Source of the DNA: Methanobrevibacter smithii ATCC 35061
GTDB taxonomy: Archaea > Methanobacteriota > Methanobacteria > Methanobacteriales > Methanobacteriaceae
Length of the DNA stretch: 64,000 bases
Assembly: GCF_000016525.1 (NCBI RefSeq)
Contig: NC_009515.1
Location: 335,001 to 399,000 of the forward strand
Direction of reading: 5' to 3'
The notes below the pieces were generated by a model. The model was not told where the DNA came from. It saw nothing but the letters and a program-made list of their open reading frames with translations, and did no database searches. How positions within the stretch are numbered: position 1 is the first letter of the stretch; each line of letters begins with the position of its first letter. Shown here one piece after another: positions 52,982-62,941 of this stretch. A program made the position numbers and the translations under genes.

Positions 52982-54031
52982 TTACTCTCCTAAATAATCA
53001 AATATCGCATCTAATAATTTTGAAGCACCATTGTTATAAACATCCTCTACAGGCAGGTTATATTTGTGTTCAAAGTATTCAGCATCTAAATCCAATTCAG
53101 CATTTTTAAGATTAATTGAAATTCCTACAACTTTTGTAGGTTCAACAGCTTCAATAGCTCTAATTTCTTCTTCAATGCCTCTAGGTTCCCTATATGGATG
53201 ATTTGGTCTGTGTCCAATAATAACTGCATCAGGAGCAGCACCAATTAAAATAGCGGCAGATAAACCTCTTGGATGAGGATTTCCCTTTTCGGTTAAACTG
53301 GACTGACCTTCAATGAAAATAATATCCGGTTTTTTAGTTTCTTCAACATATTTAATTGCAGACAACACTGCTGCAGGAACGTCCATAGCTGATAAACTTC
53401 CTGCTCTGAAATTAAATTCTGTAGGTTCCTCAAGACCCATTTCATCAGTAGAGATAACTGCTGAAGTTAAGCCTCTTTGAGTAGCTGCAATTCCCAATTT
53501 CTTGGAAGTGGTTCTTTTACCGCATTCCTGAGAAGTTCCTCCAACAAAGATTACTGGAGCTTTAGGTTCATATGAGATTTTCGGTAAAACTTCACATGAC
53601 TTTTCAGGAGCTATTCCAGCTATTTTTTCAACAACATCTAACCTAGGACCTATTTCTTTGATAATTAAATTTTTTGAATCAGCAAATTTTTTTAAAGAAA
53701 TATTATCTTCAATAGATAATGACCTAAATGAAGTTATAACATTTAAACCAGCATCAATAGCCTGAACAGCATATTTAATAGCAGATCCTTCAGCACCAAT
53801 AGGCAACATAATAACAAGGGAATTTGCAGAAGTTCCGCTTAAACATTCTTCCAAACTACCAGAAACAGTTTGACCGCAAAACTGAGTTCCCTGTTTATTA
53901 ACATCATCATCTATAAATCCAACTGCCTCAATACCTTCAAGATTGGAGAATTTTTCACCGCCTCCACCACAACCAACAACGATGAATGGATTCAAATCTT
54001 GAAGTTCTTTAACAGAATTTACTGAATACAA
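52982..54031 (-). CDS. DUF1611 family P-loop protein
   Basis: The 349-residue protein has an N-terminal Rossmann domain ([20 protein letters not shown], about 15-140) and a C-terminal P-loop NTPase-like domain. The latter holds [29 protein letters not shown] and [17 protein letters not shown]. This is the DUF1611 family, of unknown function. The frame opens at a GTG at 54040, but GGAG lies 8 nt before the TTG at 54031, which I prefer. It is the first gene of the pair with sepF, which hints at a role around cell division or the envelope. Confidence 0.8.
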   Translation of the reverse strand: MYSVNSVKELQDLNPFIVVGCGGGGEKFSNLEGIEAVGFIDDDVNKQGTQFCGQTVSGSLEECLSGTSANSLVIMLPIGAEGSAIKYAVQAIDAGLNVITSFRSLSIEDNISLKKFADSKNLIIKEIGPRLDVVEKIAGIAPEKSCEVLPKISYEPKAPVIFVGGTSQECGKRTTSKKLGIAATQRGLTSAVISTDEMGLEEPTEFNFRAGSLSAMDVPAAVLSAIKYVEETKKPDIIFIEGQSSLTEKGNPHPRGLSAAILIGAAPDAVIIGHRPNHPYREPRGIEEEIRAIEAVEPTKVVGISINLKNAELDLDAEYFEHKYNLPVEDVYNNGASKLLDAIFDYLGE

Positions 54032-54240
54032 AAATATCACTCCTATAACTTATAATTTATAACAACTGTGTAACAAAATAATCTTAATTTTTTATAAAAA
54101 CTTTATTAAAAAAAAGGTTTTCAAAAAATTATAATCTATTTATTAAATATTAGTTTTCTTATTATTAAAAGATAATGTTTTTATAAATAAAATATGATAA
54201 TTATTATATAACTATCAAAAAAGATTAGGAGACTACCAAC

Positions 54241-55185
54241 ATGAGAAAACCTTATGTTATATTAATTGGAAGTGCCTCTGGAATTGGTAAATCAACAATA
54301 GCTGCAGAATTAGCTAAACAATTAAACATAAAACATTTAATAGAAAGTGATTTTATACGTGCTGTAGTTAGGGGAATTATTGGGAAGGAATATGCTCCTG
54401 CACTTCACAATTCATCTTATGAAGCATATAAAAGCTTAAGAAACAAGTCAAAATATGATAACTATGATGAGTTGGTATCAGCAGGATTTGACGAACATGC
54501 ATCTTATGTTATCCCTGCTTTAGAAAAAGTAATTCAAAGGGCAATTACAGATTATGATGACATCATAATTGAAGGAGTGCATTTGGTTCCGGGATTAATT
54601 GATATTGAACAATTCTACGAAGATGCGAATATTTATTTCTTCATATTATCATCAGATGAAGAAGCACATAAAGAAAGATTTGTTAAAAGAGCAATTCAAA
54701 TACACAGAGGTGGAAAACAGCTAGAATTCTTTACAGAAAACAGAATAATCCACAACCACCTGATATCACAGGCTGAAAAATTTAATGCAACAATAGTGAA
54801 AACTGAAAATATTAACAATACATTATCCAAACTGCTTAAAACAATAAAACAAACTTGTAAAACCGTGTGCTTAACAAACAGCGTTGATGAATTAGAAGAA
54901 GTGGTTGACATCATCATAAAACAAAATAACAGCAGCATAACAAAAATTGTATACAAACTAGGAGGATTTAAAGATTCCCTAGTTAAAACCACCAATATTT
55001 CAGATTCCGATGAAGCAACCAAATTTATTAAAAGTATAAATGAAAACAAAGATAAAAAAGAAGATTTAAATAAATTATACGCTCTGTCAAAATACAGAAA
55101 ATTTACCATCTGTGCACCTGATGATGACAGTTTAAATAATATAATTGAAGAATTAACAAAAAGAGGATTTGTTTATAATGAATGA
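54241..55185 (+). CDS. 2-phosphoglycerate kinase-like protein
   Basis: The 314-residue P-loop kinase has Walker A in IGSASGIGKSTIAAELA, HLIESDFIRAVVRGIIG and DIIIEGVHLVPGLID, as in methanogen 2-phosphoglycerate kinase. That enzyme makes 2,3-bisphosphoglycerate, the precursor of cyclic 2,3-diphosphoglycerate. The last third (about 205-310) is a less conserved alpha/beta region. AGGAG precedes the ATG. The 3' end overlaps the ZPR1 gene by 8 nt. The cyclase for the next step is not in this window. Confidence 0.78.
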   Translation: MRKPYVILIGSASGIGKSTIAAELAKQLNIKHLIESDFIRAVVRGIIGKEYAPALHNSSYEAYKSLRNKSKYDNYDELVSAGFDEHASYVIPALEKVIQRAITDYDDIIIEGVHLVPGLIDIEQFYEDANIYFFILSSDEEAHKERFVKRAIQIHRGGKQLEFFTENRIIHNHLISQAEKFNATIVKTENINNTLSKLLKTIKQTCKTVCLTNSVDELEEVVDIIIKQNNSSITKIVYKLGGFKDSLVKTTNISDSDEATKFIKSINENKDKKEDLNKLYALSKYRKFTICAPDDDSLNNIIEELTKRGFVYNE

Positions 55186-55759
55186 AACAGAAATTAACGA
55201 AATGAGTATTAAATGTCCTGCATGTAACACTGAAAACACAGCCAAATCCATAATGAAAGAAATTGAAATACCGCATTTTGGAAAGGTTTTAGAAACAACT
55301 ATCATTTGTGAATCCTGCGGATTTAAACACAGCGACATTATAGCACTTGAACAGAATGACCCTGCAAAATATATTTTAAAAATAAATAAAGATAATTTAT
55401 CCACCAGAATTGTCAGATCACAGTCAGCAACTGTGTCCATTCCAGAAATTGGTGTTAAAGTGGAACCAGGTCCAAAATCAGAAGGATATGTAACTAATGT
55501 TGAAGGTGTAATCACCCGATTTGAAGATGCAGTAAAACAGGCACTTCATTTATTTAATGACAATACTTCTCAAAAAAATGCACAGCTAGTTTTAAATGAT
55601 TTGAAAAGTATAGTAAATGGAGAAAAAACAGCTACTTTAATCATTGAAGATCCATTCGGTCAAAGTAATGTTGTAAGTGATGATGTTGAAATATTAGATA
55701 TTCCTGAAGAGGAATTAAAATTATTAAAAACAGGTTTCAGTATTATTGAAGATAATTAA
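55178..55759 (+). CDS. ZPR1-type zinc finger protein
   Basis: The 193-residue protein has one ZPR1 zinc finger (CPACNTENTAKS with ICESCGFKHSDI) and the A/B beta-domain that follows it in ZPR1 proteins (STRIVRSQSATVSIPEIGVK and TNVEGVITRFEDAV). Eukaryotic ZPR1 carries two copies and acts as a chaperone for elongation factor 1A. The archaeal single copy may do the same, but this is not shown. Its ATG at 55178 lies inside the end of the kinase gene, with GAGG upstream. Confidence 0.87.
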   Translation: MNETEINEMSIKCPACNTENTAKSIMKEIEIPHFGKVLETTIICESCGFKHSDIIALEQNDPAKYILKINKDNLSTRIVRSQSATVSIPEIGVKVEPGPKSEGYVTNVEGVITRFEDAVKQALHLFNDNTSQKNAQLVLNDLKSIVNGEKTATLIIEDPFGQSNVVSDDVEILDIPEEELKLLKTGFSIIEDN

Positions 55760-55762
55760 AAA

Positions 55763-55783
55763 GGAAGAATTTATTCTTCTTCC
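55763..55783 (+). terminator. Hairpin between convergent genes
   Basis: GGAAGAA (55763-55769) and TTCTTCC (55777-55783) form a 7-bp stem with a 7-nt loop just after the ZPR1 stop, overlapping the end of the convergent histone-fold gene. Confidence 0.4.
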
Positions 55784-56214
55784 TCTGTTTCTTCATCATC
55801 ATGTGCTAAAAAGCTGCTTAAATCATCTTCTTCAGCAACATCTTTTAATTTTAAAGTTCTTTGAACATCCATAGCTAATGCATTACAGTCTGCTTTAATA
55901 GCTTCTAAATGTAATAAAATTCTTTCTTTTTCTTGATTAATCCTTGTAATGTTGGTGTATGGGTAAGTAGATTCCTTAAGCATTTCATACTCAATAGTAG
56001 TATAAGGATAATCGTTTAATTGTTTACATACGTTTTTAAGAACTTCACCTAAGAATTTGTTCATTTCTACTTTTACTCTTTCCCTAATCATTTTGTCGTC
56101 ATCAAGATTTTCTTTCATTAAACGAACAACTTCTGCTTTAGCGAAAGGTAATTTTTCTTCATCTTCTTCTATAAATTCTTCGGTTGTTTCTTCAATCATT
56201 TCTTCATCAGACAT
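55771..56214 (-). CDS. Histone-fold protein with coiled-coil tail
   Basis: The 147-residue protein has an acidic N-terminus (about 1-21), then a region that aligns by eye with a histone fold. This comprises [16 protein letters not shown] (helix 1), [20 protein letters not shown] (long helix 2) and [12 protein letters not shown] (helix 3, about 22-85). A long helix with heptad-like spacing follows ([20 protein letters not shown]), and the tail is very acidic. Histones with a C-terminal coiled coil have been described as a family in Methanobacteriales; this fits but is not proven. The strong negative charge argues against simple DNA wrapping. Confidence 0.65.
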   Translation of the reverse strand: MSDEEMIEETTEEFIEEDEEKLPFAKAEVVRLMKENLDDDKMIRERVKVEMNKFLGEVLKNVCKQLNDYPYTTIEYEMLKESTYPYTNITRINQEKERILLHLEAIKADCNALAMDVQRTLKLKDVAEEDDLSSFLAHDDEETEEEE

Positions 56215-56440
56215 AATTTCACATCATAATGTTTAATATTGAGTAAAAATAGTAATTTTTGATAAAAAATTATCAATACATCAATATCTAAAGATATATT
56301 TGTTAAAAGTCCTATTTAAAAGTATTGATAATTTAAGAATTATGAATTATCTTTTTAATACTTTTATTAAAAAACATTAAAATAATTGATGCAAAAATCA
56401 ATAATTCCTATAGTTTAAAATTTTTAAAAAATCCTTTTAA

Positions 56441-56471
56441 AAAAATAAAAAATAGTAGCCGAATAGCTACT
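56441..56471 (-). terminator. Hairpin terminator after the adhesin gene
   Basis: On the minus strand AGTAGC (56471-56466) pairs with GCTACT (56459-56454) around a 6-nt loop, followed by ATTTTTTATTTTTTT. Confidence 0.65.
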
Positions 56472-56476
56472 TTAAA

Positions 56477-59400
56477 TTATCTTTTCTTTGAAATTTTAAT
56501 AGGTAAAAATCCGATTGATATCATTGAAACTAAAAGCAGCAGCACAATCGGCAAACCTGTTTTTGGCAATTCAATACTTGTTAAAGACTGCGAATGTGTC
56601 AAATTTTCTAATTTTGAAACCATAGACTTTTGAAGTGAATTTTTAGCCAATACTAAAAGATAAGTATCATTTACAGGATCTTCTATTTTTTCTGTTGTGT
56701 TTTCACTTACAAAAACACTTGTTCCGTCCTGATTATTGGATTTGTCATAATCAAAAGTATCAGATGAAACAGCAACTTTATTTTCAAATTTACCCCAGGC
56801 GTTTGCAGCAGCATTAATAGTCAGCCTGACTTTTTCACCATTCACTAATGAATCAATAGTTAAAACATTGTTTGTATTATTGAAATTGCCTTTGGTGCTT
56901 TCAAATGAAATTACTTTTAAATTAGGGTTTAATAATTCACTTACCTTAATATTTTCAGCACTGTCAGGACCGTTATTTGTAATTTCAATTACATATTCAA
57001 TTAAATCATTGATGTTAACTTCCTGTTTTGATACTGATTTTTCAATAGACAAATCTGCAGCCGGTTTAACATGAACTGATTTTTTAAAATGGTTGTTAGT
57101 TAAATTACTGTCTTTTTCATTGCCTTTGACATTAACAACATTTGTAATGTCTCCTGTTTTTACAATTTTAGATACAATATTCAATTGCAGCTTTTCACCG
57201 GCATTTAAATTACCGACATCCCATATGCCATTTACCGGATTATAAAAACCTTTAGACAGATAAGATGAAATATATTCAACAGACTTTGGAAGCAAATCAT
57301 TAACTATAACTCCAGTAGCCATATTCGGCCCATTATTTGAAACGATTATTGTCCATTTAATCAAATCATTATAATTGGGATTTGAATTGTTGATTAATTT
57401 AATAACTGACAAATCAGCTATTTTAACTGCATTAACCGATTCATTATCATGATTATTTGATTCATTCCAATCATATTGTGTGGAATTGACACTGACAAAG
57501 TTTAGAATTTTTCCGATTTTATTAACTTTACAATAAATATTTAAAGTTTCATCAGTTTCAGGTGCTAATGAGTCAATCGTCCATATACCCGATTTAACAT
57601 CATAATTTCCTTTTGTTGAGCTAGACTTTACAAATATCAGCCCGTCATCCAATAAATCATTAACCTGAACATTTGTAGCTATGTCAGGACCGTTATTTGA
57701 AACAACAACTGACCATTTAATTATTTCACCAAAATCCGGAGAAGTATTGTTTACATACTTTTTAACAAAAAGATCAGCACTTTGAGCAACCTCAATACTT
57801 TTATTTACAATATTATTAGTCAAATTACAATCATATTCATTTCCTGCAATATCAGCAATATTGACAAGTTTTCCTGTTTTATTAACTAAACAGATTATTG
57901 TTAATTCTTTTGTTTGATTATTAATCAATTTGCCAACATTCCATCTTCCATTAAATGATTTATCAATACTGATTAATCCTTCAGGCAAAATATCACAAAC
58001 AACAACGCCTGTTGCAGTATCAGGACCATTATTAGTAACTCTTAAAGTCCATTCAACCAATGAATTAAATTTAGGATTAGTATCATTGACTAATTTTTCA
58101 ATAGCTAAGTCAGCACATACCTCAACATCAATGGACTGATTATCATAGTTATTGGTTAAATTCCAATCATATTCCTTTCCAGACACAGAAGCGTCATTTG
58201 CTATTTTTCCTGTTTTATTAACCAAAGTCACAATATCTATAGAAACGGATTTGCCCCTTTCCAAAGTTCCAATATTCCACAATCCTGATTTTACATCATA
58301 ATTTCCGGTGCTTGAAAGATAAATCAAATCTTTAGAAAGCAAATCACAAACAACAACACCAGTAGCTTCATCCGGCCCATTATTAGTAACTCTCAAAGTC
58401 CATTTAACTAAAGAGTTAAATTTAGGATTGGTATCATTAACCAATATTTCAACAGCCAAATCTGCTGATGGATTAACATTAATGCCTGCTGAATCATTAT
58501 TGTTTTTTAAATCCCAGTCATATTCATTTCCGGATACACTGGCTTCATTTATAAAAGTTCCGGTCTTATTAACTAAAGTTTTTATATTAATTATTTTGGA
58601 TTCACCCATGTTAAGAGAATCAATATTTAAAATACCTGTTTTTTTGTTATAGTTTTCATCATCACAGCTTAAAATAATTAAACCATCAGGAATTAAGTCT
58701 TTTAATCTGATTCCAGTACCAACATTAGGACCATTATTTGTAATTTTTAATGTCCATATTATTATATCACCATAATTGGCATTAATCAAGTTGGAACTTT
58801 TATTTAGTTGAAGATCTGCTTTAGGAAAAACACTAAAATAAGTAACATTTGCAATATATTTGTAGTAAGTGTCCTCGAAATGAGTTGCACTAATCCTATA
58901 TCTGCCCGGTTTTAAATTTTTTAAGATATTTGAAACCTGCCCTTTAAAATCAGATTTTAAAGTTTTATTAAATGCTACAGACCCGTCTTCATGAGTTACA
59001 GTTAATAAAATATCCATATTGTATTCTCTGCTATCCTGATATAATTTTCCATTATCTACAGCTCCCAAAATAGGAGTTTCACCATTTACTTTAATTTTAT
59101 CTTGTTTTGCATTATTATAAATTGCATTTGAAACAAACAAATCATCATATTTAGCTATATTATTTCCACCAAATAGAGTAGCTGAAACTTCACAATCTTC
59201 ACCATAATAAATGCTTTTAGCATAAATAGGCAATGCATAAACCCATGCCTGATTTTCTGCCATTGCATTATCTGAAATAATACAGTTCAAACCGGATTTG
59301 TCATAGTAAATAGCACTTCCATTTCTCGCCACATTGTTATTGAATATGTTTTTATTAATGGTAGCTGAAGAACTGTTTATATAAATAGCTCCACCTAACC

Positions 59401-60721
59401 CGTCATCTAATTTTTTAACATCGGGAATTGCCTCATTAGCCATAAATGAAGAATCTTCAATGACTGTTTTATTTCCATTAATATAAATCGCACCACCGTT
59501 TACATGGGCTGTGTTTTTATTGAACTCAGTACCACCAATAGCGACTGTTTTAGCTACAATATTTATTGCCCCTCCATTTACTGTTGCGGTATTTTTATTG
59601 AATACGGAATTTTGGATTTCAATATTTTTACCTTTTAATTGCACAGCACCTCCATAAGGAGCATTATTCTGCTCAAAGTTACAATTGATTACTTTTAAAT
59701 CCATGTCCATGTCCATATAACCTGTACTTAATGCTCCCCCATAAAGTTTTGCAGAGTTGTTTATGAATACACAGTCCTCAATAATGCCTGATGCATGATA
59801 AGTTAAGGCTCCTCCCTGATCTGCAGAATTATTAATAAATTTACAATTTTGATAGGTTATTCCGGCTCTAACACATCCAGCACCACCATGAGAATTATTT
59901 AAATCATGCGCAATAGCTTCATTACCCATAAAATTACAATTTACAACATATGAACAAAGATTATATTCATCACGACCAATCTGAATTGCACCACCATATG
60001 ATTTATGGTTAGTGGCCGGTTTGACTTTATTAGACACAAAATTACAGCCAATAACCTGAGTATTATTTCCATAAACACCAATAGCTCCGGCAGCTACCTG
60101 TGCAAAGTTATTTGTAAAATTACAGTTTTTTATAATTAAATTTTCTCCTTCTTCAGGATATCTGCCACTATCATTAAAAATTGAAAGGACATAAATTGCT
60201 CCTCCTGAATGGTTAGCATAATTATTTTCAAAAACTGAATTTTCAACAACTACATTTTTACCAAGAATAATCATTGCACCTCCGTGAACATCCATCCCAT
60301 TTACAAATTTTAAATTACTTATCTGACAATTTGAACCTGTTTTTTGAATTGAAAAAATACAGGAAATATTTTTTCCGTCTAAAACAGTATCCAAACCACC
60401 TGCAATTCTGATATTTTTATTTACATAAATAACAGAATCATTGTTTTGGGCACTATAATACCCATTTAAATGAATTGTTCCACCATCACCTACATTATCA
60501 ATTGCTTTTTGAATATCACTGAATTTACCCCCATTTAAAGTTATTTCACTACTTCCTACAACGTCATTTTGAGAATTTTCCAAATTATCTTTGCATACAC
60601 TTACTTCCGGAACTTCCGAAGTTTCATTTAAATCAGCACTAAAAGCTGTACCTGAAGCTGCTAAAAATAAAATCATTAAAAGCACAGAAATAAGAAAATG
60701 CTTCTGTTTGTTTTTAAACAT
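56477..60721 (-). CDS. Adhesin-like surface protein with beta-helix, six DUF11 repeats and LPKTG signal
   Basis: The 1414-residue protein has a signal peptide (1-29, ending AFSA) and a right-handed parallel beta-helix (about 60-520) of repeats such as GGAIYINGNKTVIEDSSF. A linker domain follows (about 560-640), then six DUF11 repeats of about 115 residues, each starting near ADLxVxK and containing NNGPD. The end is ELPKTGLPIVLLLLVSMISI followed by KISKKR. This is LPxTG, a hydrophobic span and a basic tail, the layout of a sortase substrate. It belongs to the adhesin-like proteins that are numerous in Methanobrevibacter. AGGAG precedes the ATG. It probably binds other gut microbes or host glycans. 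Confidence 0.88.
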   Translation of the reverse strand: MFKNKQKHFLISVLLMILFLAASGTAFSADLNETSEVPEVSVCKDNLENSQNDVVGSSEITLNGGKFSDIQKAIDNVGDGGTIHLNGYYSAQNNDSVIYVNKNIRIAGGLDTVLDGKNISCIFSIQKTGSNCQISNLKFVNGMDVHGGAMIILGKNVVVENSVFENNYANHSGGAIYVLSIFNDSGRYPEEGENLIIKNCNFTNNFAQVAAGAIGVYGNNTQVIGCNFVSNKVKPATNHKSYGGAIQIGRDEYNLCSYVVNCNFMGNEAIAHDLNNSHGGAGCVRAGITYQNCKFINNSADQGGALTYHASGIIEDCVFINNSAKLYGGALSTGYMDMDMDLKVINCNFEQNNAPYGGAVQLKGKNIEIQNSVFNKNTATVNGGAINIVAKTVAIGGTEFNKNTAHVNGGAIYINGNKTVIEDSSFMANEAIPDVKKLDDGLGGAIYINSSSATINKNIFNNNVARNGSAIYYDKSGLNCIISDNAMAENQAWVYALPIYAKSIYYGEDCEVSATLFGGNNIAKYDDLFVSNAIYNNAKQDKIKVNGETPILGAVDNGKLYQDSREYNMDILLTVTHEDGSVAFNKTLKSDFKGQVSNILKNLKPGRYRISATHFEDTYYKYIANVTYFSVFPKADLQLNKSSNLINANYGDIIIWTLKITNNGPNVGTGIRLKDLIPDGLIILSCDDENYNKKTGILNIDSLNMGESKIINIKTLVNKTGTFINEASVSGNEYDWDLKNNNDSAGINVNPSADLAVEILVNDTNPKFNSLVKWTLRVTNNGPDEATGVVVCDLLSKDLIYLSSTGNYDVKSGLWNIGTLERGKSVSIDIVTLVNKTGKIANDASVSGKEYDWNLTNNYDNQSIDVEVCADLAIEKLVNDTNPKFNSLVEWTLRVTNNGPDTATGVVVCDILPEGLISIDKSFNGRWNVGKLINNQTKELTIICLVNKTGKLVNIADIAGNEYDCNLTNNIVNKSIEVAQSADLFVKKYVNNTSPDFGEIIKWSVVVSNNGPDIATNVQVNDLLDDGLIFVKSSSTKGNYDVKSGIWTIDSLAPETDETLNIYCKVNKIGKILNFVSVNSTQYDWNESNNHDNESVNAVKIADLSVIKLINNSNPNYNDLIKWTIIVSNNGPNMATGVIVNDLLPKSVEYISSYLSKGFYNPVNGIWDVGNLNAGEKLQLNIVSKIVKTGDITNVVNVKGNEKDSNLTNNHFKKSVHVKPAADLSIEKSVSKQEVNINDLIEYVIEITNNGPDSAENIKVSELLNPNLKVISFESTKGNFNNTNNVLTIDSLVNGEKVRLTINAAANAWGKFENKVAVSSDTFDYDKSNNQDGTSVFVSENTTEKIEDPVNDTYLLVLAKNSLQKSMVSKLENLTHSQSLTSIELPKTGLPIVLLLLVSMISIGFLPIKISKKR

Positions 60722-61168
60722 TATAAATCTCCTATTTTGAGGACATTTTTAACCACCATCAATTAACCTGAATCAGCTATTAATTAGCAATTAAACTTTT
60801 TATTTTAGCATAGAACTTGAAAATAACACTTTTTAAATATAAAATTTGAAAATAAACCGAAAATTAATATTTAACTATTAGTTTAGTTAACTAAAACCAA
60901 ATATTTTAAAAACAAATACCCAGCCATAATTTACAAATTTATTTCAATCTGATATTACAAATGTTATTTTTCAAAATAACTGCAATATAGAATTTAAAAT
61001 AAAAGATAACTGTTTTAAATCCTCAAAAATCTTATTAAACTTCAAATTATTTAAATTTTTTCTAATAAAGAAATAAAAATTAATAAAATCAAAAAATAAT
61101 CCATTTAAACAATAATTCAATATTGTGCCATGAAAAAATTATTATAGCATAAAAATTGAAATAAAAAT
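60722..61168. other. Divergent intergenic region with 14-bp palindrome
   Basis: No gene is seen in these 447 bases between the adhesin gene and the divergent membrane protein gene. A perfect palindrome TTTAGTTAACTAAA lies at 60882-60895, about 160 bp upstream of the adhesin start. On the minus strand a TATA-like TTTATATTTAAA lies near 60840. Both could control the adhesin, but this is only positional evidence. Confidence 0.45.
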
Positions 61169-62299
61169 ATGAAAAAACAAATTGCAATTATCATACTGGC
61201 TATTTTATTATTAGCCAGTGTAATTCAGGATATATCTGCAGCCACTACTGTTTTTCTAACGTCAGACAACATAATGGGCACAAATGATGATGCAGATATG
61301 CTTAATTCCATAAAAACCTATATTGAAGAAATCAGCAATGGAAAAATCAACGTAATTGTAGACAGCCAATCTCCAGGACCTGGAGAAGGAACAAGAGCTA
61401 TTGAAGCTGATTCAAATGTTAGTGTAGTGTTTGCTGCTGTAGATCCAGGCAATTTCTTAGTTTTAAGCAAATATTCAACAGCCACCACAGACAAACAGAT
61501 AATCTTTGTAAATACTGGAGATTATGATTTAGATACTGCTGAATCCTTAAGAAGAGCATGGGACGATAACTACTCAAAAACAATTTTTGCAGGAATCAAT
61601 AACCCCGGAACATTTCTTAATGATGGTGGAATTAGCTATATCCAGCCATTGAAAGAATATCATGATGCAGGTTCTGACGGCATTATAAATCAAAATAATG
61701 ATGATGTAAACAAATATATTGCCCAAGAAATTGTTAATAATATAAATAACTACAACAACACCAAACATTATGACAATAATTTAGTAATAACTCATAAATT
61801 AGCTCCTTCAAATATGGCTCATGGCAGTCAAAGCCTTTTAGAAAGCAACGACAATGAAATGAATGGAACTTACAACTCTTATTCAGCTCCACAACTGTTA
61901 TACTTAACCAGCTCTTATTTAAATGGAAACGGATTAGAAAATCCCGGAGATTATAAAGCTCCAGATTCTCCATTGAAATACTCCATTTTAACTAAAGATT
62001 CCTATTCAATTTATGATTATATAAAAATGGGTGGAATTGTTAAAAATTATATGGATGAAAACGGACAGGCTCCAAATTACATAAATTACGAGGGTGCATA
62101 TATTAGTTATTACGATTTACAGTACAATTTTGCTAAAATAACTGCAAATCATACTGACGGATCACATATGGATTTTGATAGAGAATATCATTTTGATAAA
62201 GTTAATGACAGTATTTTATTAACTATATTGCCAATTGTATTGATTATTTTAGTTATTATGTTTATTTATATGATTTTTAAAAGACTATTGCACAGATAA
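61169..62299 (+). CDS. Exported membrane protein with pseudomurein-binding repeat
   Basis: The 376-residue protein has a signal peptide (1-25, ending ISAA), a large outside domain and a C-terminal membrane helix (about 348-370) with a short basic tail. The segment YIKMGGIVKNYMDENGQAPN followed by YEGAYISYYDLQYNFAKI (about 293-330) matches the pseudomurein-binding repeat, a roughly 35-residue wall-binding motif of Methanobacteriales. The N-terminal domain (30-270) has alternating strands and helices and no motif I can name. It may anchor to or act on the wall. No ribosome binding site is visible. Confidence 0.68.
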   Translation: MKKQIAIIILAILLLASVIQDISAATTVFLTSDNIMGTNDDADMLNSIKTYIEEISNGKINVIVDSQSPGPGEGTRAIEADSNVSVVFAAVDPGNFLVLSKYSTATTDKQIIFVNTGDYDLDTAESLRRAWDDNYSKTIFAGINNPGTFLNDGGISYIQPLKEYHDAGSDGIINQNNDDVNKYIAQEIVNNINNYNNTKHYDNNLVITHKLAPSNMAHGSQSLLESNDNEMNGTYNSYSAPQLLYLTSSYLNGNGLENPGDYKAPDSPLKYSILTKDSYSIYDYIKMGGIVKNYMDENGQAPNYINYEGAYISYYDLQYNFAKITANHTDGSHMDFDREYHFDKVNDSILLTILPIVLIILVIMFIYMIFKRLLHR

Positions 62300-62330
62300 G
62301 GTTAAATTAACCTTTTTTATTTTTTTATTT
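62298..62330 (+). terminator. Hairpin terminator
   Basis: AAGGTT (62298-62303) and AACCTT (62309-62314) form a 6-bp stem with a 5-nt loop followed by a long T-rich run, right at the stop codon of the preceding gene. Confidence 0.6.
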
Positions 62331-62452
62331 TAAAATCAATAATGTTGTAAGCATCAATTATTGTTATTGCAATTGTTGTCACACCAACTGTTTTATATAC
62401 TATAATAAATATATATTAAAACTGTAAATTTTCAAAAATAAAATTTATAAAA

Positions 62453-62941
62453 ATGATTTTTATGAAATGTGACGTAAACTTGTTTAAAAACGACGATATT
62501 AAATTTATTACATTTATTTCCATAATACACAGACAATATATGATATATTTAAATAATTATCTTAAAAAAGAAGGAATAACCGCATCACATGCACCTATAC
62601 TTAGCTATTTATTATACAAAGACATATCCTATCAAGAAGAAATTGGAAATCATTTTAAAATAGATAAAGGAAGTATAGCTAGATCAATACAAAAACTACA
62701 AGAAAAACAATTTATTAACAAGGAAATAGATGAAAATAACAGAAGAAAATACCAATTGTCTTTAACTGAAAAAGGCAGAACAGTTGCTTTAAAAATCATG
62801 GATTTAAATAATGAATGGGAAAACCAAATATATTCAACCTGTAATACTGATGAAAAGCAGATAGTTGAACTAATGAGGAAAATAACCATATCATCAATAA
62901 ACATTCAAAAAAACACACAAAAGGAGGAAAAAAATGGCTGA
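62453..62941 (+). CDS. MarR family transcriptional regulator
   Basis: The 162-residue winged-helix regulator has the MarR layout: a long N-terminal dimer helix (FISIIHRQYMIYLNNYLKKE), ITASHAPILSYLLY, the recognition part DKGSIARSIQKLQEKQFI and the wing EIDENNRRKYQLSLTEKG. It overlaps the MATE efflux gene by 8 nt, so it most likely represses its own operon and responds to a toxic compound or drug. The start could also be the fourth codon (ATG at 62462). A TATA-like stretch lies near 62395-62415. Confidence 0.85.
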   Translation: MIFMKCDVNLFKNDDIKFITFISIIHRQYMIYLNNYLKKEGITASHAPILSYLLYKDISYQEEIGNHFKIDKGSIARSIQKLQEKQFINKEIDENNRRKYQLSLTEKGRTVALKIMDLNNEWENQIYSTCNTDEKQIVELMRKITISSINIQKNTQKEEKNG

